15,653 bases of DNA, taken from JBDREF01 sp043820045 (GTDB lineage: Bacteria; Planctomycetota; Phycisphaerae; Sedimentisphaerales; Anaerobacaceae). The notes under the pieces were generated by a model that saw only the letters and a program-made list of their open reading frames with translations, searched no databases and was not told the DNA's origin. The stretch covers positions 1 to 15,653 of the forward strand of contig JBDREF010000040.1 in assembly GCA_043820045.1 (NCBI GenBank). The letters run 5' to 3'. Every line of letters starts with the position of its first letter. Within the stretch, counting starts at the first letter, position 1. The translations under genes and the position numbers were made by a program. Shown one piece after another: positions 1-6,271 of the stretch.

Positions 1-66
1 TTGACGGCATTCGGCCGGCCTGAAAACGTCACAGAGGCACTCGAACGTATCAGGGCTATTTCCTGA
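1..66 (+). CDS. dapL: 3' end of LL-diaminopimelate aminotransferase (probable DapL), partial
   Basis: Only the last 21 codons lie in the window, reading in frame from base 1 to a TGA at 64-66. The peptide begins LTAFGRPENV and ends ALERIRAIS. From family knowledge, the C-terminus of DapL (PLP-dependent fold-type I aminotransferase making LL-diaminopimelate for lysine and peptidoglycan) typically reads RLTAFG-x-REN-x-EEA-x-ERI, which fits closely. The stop codon overlaps the ATG of the next gene (TGATG), so the two are probably translationally coupled in one operon. Other aminotransferases end with a related helix, so the exact enzyme is likely rather than certain. Confidence 0.6.
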   Translation: MTAFGRPENVTEALERIRAIS

Positions 67-1175
67 TGGCGGAAGCAACGGCATATATCGGATTAGGCAG
101 TAACTTAGGCAACAGAAGGTCGAATATCGATCGTGCCCTCAAGATGCTCGGCGACACCGAGCAAGTCGAGCTTGTGCGAGTCAGTGACATAATCGAGACG
201 ATTGCACTGGCGGGCGGCGACCAGCCGGATTACCTCAACGCGGTTGCCGAACTGGAAACGTCTTTGAGTCCGGAAGCTCTGCACAAGGCGCTGGTTGATA
301 TTGAGACCCTGCTCGGCAGAGTCCGGCGGGGGAAATGGTCGCCGCGGACGATAGACCTTGACCTTCTGCTGTACGGCGACGAAACAATCGACAGCCCCGA
401 TTTGACCGTGCCGCATCCGCAGATGCACCTGCGTTCGTTCGTGCTGAAATGCCTTTGCCGGCTCGATGGCGATTTAGTTCATCCGATTATCAGGGAGTCG
501 ATGAGCGAATTGGCGGGACGACTGAACGGCCGGGATTTCGCTTTCGACCTTGATGTGCCGCAACTTGTCAGTGTTGCGGGCGTCATCGGCACAGGGAAAA
601 CTACTCTGGCAAAAAAGCTGGCGGACCGCCTCGGCTGCGACGTACTGTTCGAGCCCTACGATACGAACCCCTTCATGCCGGACGTCTATGCCGGCAGGAA
701 GGAACTGGCGCTGGATTCGCAGTTGTATTTTCTGACCGGCAGGTCCGAGCAGTTGGACCGGGATGTGCTTGCGCAGGGACAGGTTTGCATCAGCGATTAC
801 GTCTTTGACAAAGAGCTGATCTACGCCAGGCGTTTGCTCGACGGGCGGCAGTTGACTTTGTACGAGACCATTTACCCGCCGCTGGCCGCCAAAGTCGCCC
901 CGCCGGTGCTGGTGATATATATGCGGAATTCGGCCCGGACGTGCCTGGAGCGGATACACAGCCGGAACCGGCCCTACGAGCAGCAGATTGAACTACCGTT
1001 CATGGAGGCCCTGTATTCGGATTACGAGAGGCTCTTTGCGGATTGGAAAACCTGTCCCGTCATTCGTATATCGAAGTCGGAGGACCCCGACGTCGATCAC
1101 CTTATAGATCAGATTAAATACTACACGGCCGGCCATTTCGTCGTTGCCGGTGGCGGCAGGCAATCTGAAATATAG
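66..1175 (+). CDS. folK: FolK (HPPK) fused to a deoxynucleoside kinase
   Basis: A two-domain cytoplasmic protein of 369 residues. Residues 5-160 are 6-hydroxymethyl-7,8-dihydropterin pyrophosphokinase, which transfers pyrophosphate from ATP in folate synthesis. Visible signatures are YIGLGSNLGNR near the start and the HPPK motif SPRTIDLDLLLYG (92-104) with the metal-binding D97 and D99. Residues 168-355 are a deoxynucleoside kinase-like domain: P-loop GVIGTGKTT (172-180), EPYDTNPF (196-203), a DYVFDKELIYA segment and the lid-like RIHSRNRPYEQ (297-306). A lone HPPK is about 160 residues, so the rest is a true second domain. The gene starts on the last base of the preceding stop codon; the ATG at 66 gives the natural HPPK N-terminus. 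Folate and dNTP salvage are both tied to thymidylate supply, which would rationalise the fusion (inference). Substrate preference of the kinase cannot be read from sequence alone. Confidence 0.92.
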   Translation: MAEATAYIGLGSNLGNRRSNIDRALKMLGDTEQVELVRVSDIIETIALAGGDQPDYLNAVAELETSLSPEALHKALVDIETLLGRVRRGKWSPRTIDLDLLLYGDETIDSPDLTVPHPQMHLRSFVLKCLCRLDGDLVHPIIRESMSELAGRLNGRDFAFDLDVPQLVSVAGVIGTGKTTLAKKLADRLGCDVLFEPYDTNPFMPDVYAGRKELALDSQLYFLTGRSEQLDRDVLAQGQVCISDYVFDKELIYARRLLDGRQLTLYETIYPPLAAKVAPPVLVIYMRNSARTCLERIHSRNRPYEQQIELPFMEALYSDYERLFADWKTCPVIRISKSEDPDVDHLIDQIKYYTAGHFVVAGGGRQSEI

Positions 1176-1183
1176 GAACTGAG

Positions 1184-1345
1184 ATTGCTGCGGATTGCTA
1201 CATGATGACAATTGAATTTGTGAATAGATGGAGAGAGAGTGATGGTCTCAAGCGGCAGTCCCTTGGGGACGCCTTGCGGTGCTCGGGGATGGTCTGCATG
1301 GTGCGGCTGTCAGATTGCTTCGCTTCGCTCGCAATGACAACTATC
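1184..1345. repeat. Intergenic repeat-like element with two inverted repeats upstream of panC
   Basis: The gap between folK and panC carries two inverted repeats. The first, 1254-1273, folds GGC-A-GTCCC against GGGAC-GCC. The second pairs TGTCA (1308-1312) and TTGC (1315-1318) with GCAA (1331-1334) and TGACA (1335-1339) around a TTCGCTTCGCTC loop. Read on the minus strand it begins GTCATTGCGAGCGAAGCGAA. From recall, this string belongs to a short palindromic intergenic repeat found dispersed in many uncultured bacterial genomes. A partly similar string (GATTGCT... to ATGACAA) occurs at 1194-1211. The boundaries given are approximate. Confidence 0.6.
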
Positions 1346-1359
1346 ACAGAGATTGTAAA

Positions 1360-2211
1360 ATGGAAGTTGCAAAGACAATAGAATCGGTCAGGAGTCTGGT
1401 TGGGGCCGCCCGGCGCGAAGGCAAGAGAATCGGCCTCGTGCCGACGATGGGTGCGCTCCATGTCGGGCACGTCTCGCTGATCGAAGCAGCGGCGAAGGCG
1501 TGCGATTTTGTCGTGGTCAGCATATTCGTTAATCCAACGCAATTCTGCCCGGGCGAAGATTTTGAGAACTATCCCCGGCCGATTGAAGCGGACCTGGAGA
1601 TTTGCAGAAAAGCCTGTGTTGACGCGGTCTTCGCCCCGACTCCGAAGGAGATGTACCCTACGGAGAATATCACTTGGGTAACCGTGGAAAAGCTGACCGA
1701 GCCATTGTGCGGCCAAGGTCGGCCGGGGCACTTTCGCGGAGTCACCACCGTTTGCGCCAAGTTATTCAATATCGTTGCCCCCGACGCCGCCTATTTCGGC
1801 CAAAAGGACGCACAGCAGGCGATTGTAATCAAGCGGATGGCGGCCGATTTGAACATGCCTCTGGAAGTCGTCATCTGTCCCACGGTTCGCGAGCCGGCAG
1901 GCTTAGCGATCAGCAGCAGAAACCAATACCTCAGCGAGCAGCAGAAAAAAGACGCAGCGGCTATTTACGACTCGCTCCGGGAGTGCCGCCGTATGATTGA
2001 CGCCGGCGCCGTGGAGACCGGGGAAATCATCGCCGGGATGAGAAAGATATTGCAGCAGGTTTCGTCGATAGAAATAGAATATATCAGCATTGTCGATGCT
2101 CAAACGCTTGAAAGCGTGGAAAAGGTCGCCTGCAAAGTCCTCGCAGCGGTCGCCGTCAGAATCGGCCCGGCCCGCCTTATCGACAACATTCTGGTGGACG
2201 CGGGCGGATAG
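1360..2211 (+). CDS. panC: Pantothenate synthetase (pantoate--beta-alanine ligase)
   Basis: Condenses pantoate with beta-alanine using ATP through a pantoyl-adenylate, the last step of vitamin B5 synthesis, in the cytoplasm. At 283 residues it has the normal family length. Motifs in order are VPTMGALHVGH (27-37, the HxGH nucleotidyltransferase box), FVNPTQF (56-62), GQGRPGHFRGV (118-128), FGQKDAQQ (146-153) and AISSRNQYL (183-191). The ATG at 1360 is chosen because the frame upstream of it, open to 1279, encodes only the repeat element, and MEVAKTIESVR is a normal PanC start; AGAG at 1348-1351 is a modest Shine-Dalgarno. The segment before SSRN reads REPAGLA where most homologues have DGLA, so an Asp is replaced by Ala. 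PanD, which makes the beta-alanine substrate, is encoded 400 bases downstream. Confidence 0.95.
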   Translation: MEVAKTIESVRSLVGAARREGKRIGLVPTMGALHVGHVSLIEAAAKACDFVVVSIFVNPTQFCPGEDFENYPRPIEADLEICRKACVDAVFAPTPKEMYPTENITWVTVEKLTEPLCGQGRPGHFRGVTTVCAKLFNIVAPDAAYFGQKDAQQAIVIKRMAADLNMPLEVVICPTVREPAGLAISSRNQYLSEQQKKDAAAIYDSLRECRRMIDAGAVETGEIIAGMRKILQQVSSIEIEYISIVDAQTLESVEKVACKVLAAVAVRIGPARLIDNILVDAGG

Positions 2212-2258
2212 AGAAGTATAATAAGCTTCTATTGCTACCCAGGAACAAGGAATTTGTT

Positions 2259-2483
2259 ATGAGACAGTTTAAGATCATTGTAGAAAAACATCCTGATGGT
2301 TATGTGGCGTATCCTCTGGGGCTAAAGGGTGTTGTGGTCGGGCAGGGGGATACGTATGAGGAAGCGCTCTCCGACGTGAAGTCTGCGATTCGTTTTCATA
2401 TTGAGACCTTTGGAAAGGAAGTGCTGGATGTAGAGCCTCGAATTATCGAGGCGTTCGTTGCTGAAACAGGAGTGGAAGTTTAA
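2259..2483 (+). CDS. HicB-like (UPF0150/DUF1902-type) small protein, possible antitoxin
   Basis: A 74-residue protein starting MRQFKIIVEKHPDGYVAYP. It matches the HicB-like fold: a first beta strand, an E-x-DGYVA-type turn, strand GVVVGQGDTYEEAL and helix SDVKSAIRFHIETFG. In type II HicAB systems this partial RNase-H-like domain sequesters the HicA mRNA-interferase toxin. It lacks an obvious DNA-binding domain at the C-terminus (it ends EAFVAETGVEV), so it could not autoregulate in the classical way. The ATG at 2259 is preferred to the in-frame 2232 start because AAGG (2247-2250) sits 8 bases upstream and the fold begins here. It is inserted between panC and panD. Its stop overlaps a further ATG (TAATG), which opens what may be the remains of hicA. 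Confidence 0.72.
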   Translation: MRQFKIIVEKHPDGYVAYPLGLKGVVVGQGDTYEEALSDVKSAIRFHIETFGKEVLDVEPRIIEAFVAETGVEV

Positions 2484-2608
2484 TGGCAAGAATTGGCAGG
2501 GACGAGTTCCTGGAGGCGTTCAGCAAAGCATAGACTTGGCAAAGGCCGATAGCCGCACATAAGGGTGGTTGAAGTGTGCCGAACAAATGTTGAACAGAGT
2601 CATAAGTT
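2483..2608 (+). pseudogene. Possible broken hicA toxin remnant after the HicB-like gene
   Basis: An ATG overlapping the HicB-like stop (TAATG) opens a 16-codon frame, MARIGRDEFLEAFSKA, then TAG. From family recall, many HicA toxins begin with a similar x-I-x-R-x-EF-(L/I)-x-x-L-x-KAG stretch. The codons after the stop give TWQRPIAAHKGG in the same frame, and a +2 frame gives GWLKCAEQ. These vaguely recall the G-P-x-SGGKHxWM core of HicA, but no intact domain survives. The overlap with the HicB-like gene supports an ancestral translationally coupled partner. The alternative is that this is ordinary spacer with a chance ORF; the evidence is weak. Confidence 0.3.
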
Positions 2609-2965
2609 ATGTTGCTAAAGATATTGAAGAGTAAGTTGCATCGTGCAAGGGTCACCGACGCGAAGCTGCACTATCCGGGCAGTATCGCGATAGATTCGGC
2701 TCTGATGGAAGCGGCTGGCATTTTGCCTTATGAGTCCGTCTTGGTCGCCGATATAGACAACGGCAGCAGGCTGGAAACATACGTTGTTCCGGCGGAAGCC
2801 GGCTCCGGCAAAGTTGTAATACTCGGCGCGGCGGCCCAGTTAATAGAAAAACAGGACATTATAATAATCCTCGGTTTCGCTCTTTTGACTCCCGAAGAGG
2901 CCGAGGGATTCAAGCCCAAGGTTATCGTCCTCGATGAGGATAACAGAATAATCAGTAACGAATAG
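2609..2965 (+). CDS. panD: Aspartate 1-decarboxylase proenzyme
   Basis: Converts L-aspartate to beta-alanine, the substrate of the PanC enzyme encoded just upstream. The 118-residue proenzyme self-cleaves at Gly24-Ser25 to create the N-terminal pyruvoyl cofactor; the sequence shows LHYPGSIAID with G24-S25 in exactly the usual position. The other active-site residues line up too: K9, R54, T57 and Y58 in NGSRLETYVV, followed by AEAGSGKVVILGAAAQL. Length and start (MLLKILKSKLHRA) match typical PanD. No strong Shine-Dalgarno is visible before the ATG. The panC-panD neighbourhood is interrupted by the HicB-like locus, and panB is not in the window. Confidence 0.96.
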   Translation: MLLKILKSKLHRARVTDAKLHYPGSIAIDSALMEAAGILPYESVLVADIDNGSRLETYVVPAEAGSGKVVILGAAAQLIEKQDIIIILGFALLTPEEAEGFKPKVIVLDEDNRIISNE

Positions 2966-3026
2966 AATAGCCGACGGCTGTCGCCGTTCGATGCAGGCGG
3001 CCGGAACCTTTCGCGCGATACGATAG

Positions 3027-4100
3027 ATGTACCCTGAGCTTTTCGAGATACCGTTCATCCACCTGACCGTAAAGAGCTACGGCGTGATGGTCGTTGTCGG
3101 TTTTCTCGTGGCGGTCCGGCTGATGAAGCACCTCAGCGATACCTCCGCCTGCGATTCCCGCCATATTATGAATGTCGCCCTTTACGCGCTGGTTGCCGGT
3201 GTCGCGGGGGCGAGATTGTTGTATGTTGCGCTCAATCTTGAGCAGTTCAGGGACCGTCCACTCGATGCCCTGGCCATCTGGGAGGGAGGTCTGGTTTTTT
3301 TAGGCGGCGTGATCCTGGCTATCGTTGTGATCGAGACCTACCTTATATATAACAGGCTGCCGTTGCGGCGATACAACGACATGCTCGCCATCGGGCTGAT
3401 GATGGGACTTGCATTCGGCAGAATCGGCTGCTTTCTGCACGGCGACTGCTACGGCGGCCCCACGGAACTGCCCTGGGGCGTCCGCTTTCCGTACAACTCT
3501 TTCATATACATCAGTCAAATCAACGCCGACCCGGCGAGGAACCGGTCCGAGCCTCAGTTGAACCTGCCCCGCGAAGAGTATCTGGCCTACGTTGGCGCTG
3601 ACGGCAAGTGGTATCCGAAGCCCTACGAAGAGTTGACCGCCAGGCAGAAGATCGAGGTCACCGAGGGCAAGTATCGATCTGTTCCCGTTCACCCGACGCA
3701 GTTGTATTCCTCGGCAAACGCCGCGTTTCTGTGTTTGATACTCTACCTTTTCTGGCGAAGATCGCAGAGAAGTGCCGACTTAAAGAATACCGTTGGATTT
3801 TGCTCGCGACCCGGTTTTGTCTTCGCGCTTGCGTTCATACTCTACGGCGTCGCGCGATTCCTGATAGAATTTCTTCGCGACGACAACCCGTTCGAGTTTG
3901 CCTGGTGGGCGGTTTACAAAGGCGGGACCGTTTCTCAGAATCTTGGCATTTACCTGGTAATCATCGGCGCGATTTTGATGGCGATTCTAACAAGATTTAC
4001 GGCCGACGGGCCGGTAGAAGTTGTTCTCGACGAAGACAGGAAAGCAGACGATAGCGAGCAAGACGGACCGATGGCGGCAACCATGAATACGGAGAACTGA
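3027..4100 (+). CDS. lgt: Prolipoprotein diacylglyceryl transferase, copy 1
   Basis: Transfers diacylglycerol from phosphatidylglycerol to the lipobox cysteine of prelipoproteins in the inner membrane, the first lipoprotein maturation step. The 357-residue multi-span protein has the Lgt signature GRIGCFLHGDCYG (131-143) with the essential Arg132, then LPWGVRFP, HPTQLY (222-227) and YGVARFLIEFLR (273-284) with the second conserved Arg. A segment of about 60 residues between GVRFP and HPTQLY is longer than in E. coli-type Lgt and is shared with copy 2. The C-terminus is an acidic tail (about 325-357) that copy 2 lacks. No Shine-Dalgarno is visible; the start is set by MYPELFEIP, which is identical in copy 2. 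The 21-base gap to copy 2 implies co-transcription. Confidence 0.93.
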   Translation: MYPELFEIPFIHLTVKSYGVMVVVGFLVAVRLMKHLSDTSACDSRHIMNVALYALVAGVAGARLLYVALNLEQFRDRPLDALAIWEGGLVFLGGVILAIVVIETYLIYNRLPLRRYNDMLAIGLMMGLAFGRIGCFLHGDCYGGPTELPWGVRFPYNSFIYISQINADPARNRSEPQLNLPREEYLAYVGADGKWYPKPYEELTARQKIEVTEGKYRSVPVHPTQLYSSANAAFLCLILYLFWRRSQRSADLKNTVGFCSRPGFVFALAFILYGVARFLIEFLRDDNPFEFAWWAVYKGGTVSQNLGIYLVIIGAILMAILTRFTADGPVEVVLDEDRKADDSEQDGPMAATMNTEN

Positions 4101-4121
4101 AAGCCACGCGCACTACGACAC

Positions 4122-5093
4122 ATGTACCCTGAGCTTTTCGAAATACCTCTTATCCACTTAACCGTCAAAAGCTATGGCCTGATGCTGGTCATCGGTTTTC
4201 TCGGAGCCGTCTCGCTGATAAGATACCTCAGCCGCGATATCACGCGCGATCCCCAACTCATAACCAACGCGGCTCTCTACTTGCTGGTGGCCGGAGTTGT
4301 AGGGGCACGCCTTTTCTACGTACTCCACCATCTTGCCAATTTCCGGTACGATCCTGTCGCCGTATTCAAGATCTGGCAGGGCGGCCTGGAGCTTTTGGGC
4401 GGTGTGATCCTGGCTGTTCTGGTCGTCTTCTTCTACCTTGTGTATCACAAACTGCCTATACGCCGCTACCTTGACGTCCTGGCTATGGGGCTGATGCTGG
4501 CACTGGTCTTCGGCAGGCTGGGCTGCTTTCTGAACGGCTGCTGCTACGGCAAGCCGACGGAACTGCCCTGGGGTGTCCGCTTTCCGTACTATTCGTTTGC
4601 GTACCAGAGCCAGATAAATCCCGACCAGAAAAGGAACCGGCCCCAGCCGCAACTGGAATTGCCGGACGAGTTCTTCGGCTACCACGGCGACGATGGCGGA
4701 TGGATTTCGGGCTTGAAACCGAAGCAATATCTGACCGAGAGCCAAAAGGCGGAGGTTACGGAAGGCAAGTACAGATGTTTGCCAGTGCACCCGACGCAAT
4801 TGTATTCCTCGGCAATGGCGGCTTTCTGGTGCCTGGTGCTGTATCTATTCTGGCGCAGGGCACGGAACGCCGAACACTCCGGCAGAATTCTCACCAAACC
4901 CGGAGGCACATTTGCCTTAATGTTAATCGTTTACGGCGTCTCAAGATTCCTCATAGAATTGCTTCGCGATGACAATCCCTTCGAATTCGACGGCCTGACG
5001 ATCTCGCAGAATCTCGGCATCGGTATGGTGGTGCTCGGCATGGTTTTGATGGTTGTATTTCAGTCCGCCGGGAGCAAATCCGTAAAGTCTTAA
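4122..5093 (+). CDS. lgt: Prolipoprotein diacylglyceryl transferase, copy 2
   Basis: A tandem paralogue of the preceding gene, 323 residues. The N-terminus MYPELFEIP-x-IHLTVKSYG is nearly identical in both copies, and the DNA is identical for the first 20 bases, so the pair arose by duplication. Signature GRLGCFLNGCCYG (131-143), LPWGVRFP, HPTQLY (223-228) and YGVSRFLIELLR (271-282) keep the catalytic arginines. Differences are informative: copy 1 has HGD where copy 2 has NGC in the signature loop, copy 1 has GGLVFLGG where copy 2 has GGLELLGG, and copy 2 ends soon after the last membrane span. Both retain the catalytic set, so neither looks like a pseudogene. Division of labour between them (different lipoboxes, phospholipids or conditions) is inference. 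Confidence 0.93.
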   Translation: MYPELFEIPLIHLTVKSYGLMLVIGFLGAVSLIRYLSRDITRDPQLITNAALYLLVAGVVGARLFYVLHHLANFRYDPVAVFKIWQGGLELLGGVILAVLVVFFYLVYHKLPIRRYLDVLAMGLMLALVFGRLGCFLNGCCYGKPTELPWGVRFPYYSFAYQSQINPDQKRNRPQPQLELPDEFFGYHGDDGGWISGLKPKQYLTESQKAEVTEGKYRCLPVHPTQLYSSAMAAFWCLVLYLFWRRARNAEHSGRILTKPGGTFALMLIVYGVSRFLIELLRDDNPFEFDGLTISQNLGIGMVVLGMVLMVVFQSAGSKSVKS

Positions 5094-5104
5094 GCCTTTT
5101 TTTC

Positions 5105-5134
5105 TTGAACAATCACCCGCATTTACGATATTAT
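5105..5134 (+). promoter_or_regulatory. Putative sigma-70 type promoter for the rhomboid gene
   Basis: TTGAAC (5105-5110), an 18-base spacer and TATTAT (5129-5134, five of six matches to the -10 consensus) lie just after the lgt copy 2 stop. The implied leader before the rhomboid start is about 140 bases and contains short inverted segments, such as TCGGT/ACCGA around 5153-5170. A T-run at 5096-5103 follows lgt but has no clear hairpin, so read-through from lgt is possible. Confidence 0.4.
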
Positions 5135-5277
5135 ATAGAGAGCGTTCGTTGCGTCGGTTCCGAGGCACCGAAGGCCCGCCGCCGGTTTATTTCGGCTGTG
5201 CGTGAGTATTGCGCCACGAGGCAGGGGCAGGATTAGGCGGTTCCCTTGTTAAGATGTAACTGAACAAGAGTTGTGTT

Positions 5278-6141
5278 ATGGGACTTTACGACAGAGACTA
5301 TACCCAGGCCGATTCCAGATCGGGATTCCGCTATTCGCCGCGGATGAGGATGAACTGGCCGAAGATCACGTCGGTGGTCAAGTGGCTTCTGATCATCAAC
5401 ATAGGCGTCTTCCTTGTCTCCATTACCTCAAGGTCCCTTGCAAACTTTTTCGTTGACTGGTTTTCTGTTTATCCCGCGACAATAGGTATGTCGTTGCAGC
5501 TCTGGCGGTTGGTAACCTACCAGTTCCTGCATGATACGACCGGATTCGGCCATATCTTCATGAATATGCTGGGCTTGTTCTTCTTCGGCCCGATGCTCGA
5601 GCGAACTTGGGGCGGCAGGAGATTCCTGATTTTCTATCTTATCTGCGGCGCAACGGGCGGAGTGCTTTATCCCATCCTGGCCCACGCCGGCTGGCTGGAC
5701 AAGGGGCCGTTGGTGGGTGCTTCGGGTTCGATTTTGGGAATACTTGCGGCCGGTGCGATATTGTTCCCCCACGTGAGAGTTTATGTGTGGGGAATCTTTC
5801 CGATAAAACTCATGGTTCTGGCGCTGATCTTTGCCGCCATCAGCATCCTGACTCTGTTGCAGCCGGACCAGTTCGGCAATGGGGGTGGCCAGGCGGCCCA
5901 TCTGGGGGGTATGGTTGCGGGTGCGATATACGTATTCTCGCAATCCTGGCGCGACAAACTGAAGATAAAGTTCGAGGCCGGAAGCTGGGAGAAGCGAATG
6001 GCCGCCGAACGCAGCCTGCACGCTGACGTTGACCGCATCCTTCAGAAGGTTCACGATTCCGGCATTCAGAGCCTCACACACAAAGAGAAAAAGACGCTCA
6101 AGCAAGCCACCAAAGCCGAGCAGATGCGGGACAGGTTCTGA
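5278..6141 (+). CDS. Rhomboid family intramembrane serine protease with C-terminal helical domain
   Basis: A 287-residue intramembrane protease. The catalytic dyad is visible: Ser149 in LVGASGS and His208 in GGQAAHLGG. The oxyanion-supporting HxxxN motif is H92-IFM-N96 in GHIFMNMLGL. About six hydrophobic spans run from residue 34 to 222. The 65-residue C-terminal tail is charged and ends with DRILQKVHDSGIQSLTHKEKK, a helical segment seen after rhomboid domains in planctomycetes and Bacteroidetes; its role is unknown. The N-terminal 28 residues are soluble and rich in Arg/Asp/Tyr. The start is supported by AAGAG (5266-5270) seven bases upstream. The substrate cannot be inferred from the neighbours, although the flanking genes are also envelope functions. 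Confidence 0.93.
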   Translation: MGLYDRDYTQADSRSGFRYSPRMRMNWPKITSVVKWLLIINIGVFLVSITSRSLANFFVDWFSVYPATIGMSLQLWRLVTYQFLHDTTGFGHIFMNMLGLFFFGPMLERTWGGRRFLIFYLICGATGGVLYPILAHAGWLDKGPLVGASGSILGILAAGAILFPHVRVYVWGIFPIKLMVLALIFAAISILTLLQPDQFGNGGGQAAHLGGMVAGAIYVFSQSWRDKLKIKFEAGSWEKRMAAERSLHADVDRILQKVHDSGIQSLTHKEKKTLKQATKAEQMRDRF

Positions 6142-6271
6142 GAGAACGCCCGTCATTCCCCAAGACCAACCGGCGGTCCCGTCAAATAAGCGCATCCGAA
6201 AAGCTTGAATCCTCGAAGCGACTCCTGTACTCTGTGTTGACCTGTGACACATTAACCGTCTGGATGAGTCC

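Noticed and set aside
1279..1359. N-terminal extension of panC by 27 codons
   Set aside because: The extension (containing LLRFARND) is the translation of the intergenic repeat element; normal PanC proteins start at the position of ATG 1360.
4158..4799. 213-codon open frame on the minus strand
   Set aside because: Antisense shadow of lgt copy 2, rich in Gln/His/Arg as expected for such shadows; a similar shadow exists under copy 1.
4941..4982. TTGCTTCGCGATGACAAT string similar to the panC-upstream repeat
   Set aside because: It encodes the conserved LLRDDNPFE segment of Lgt copy 2, so the likeness is coincidental.
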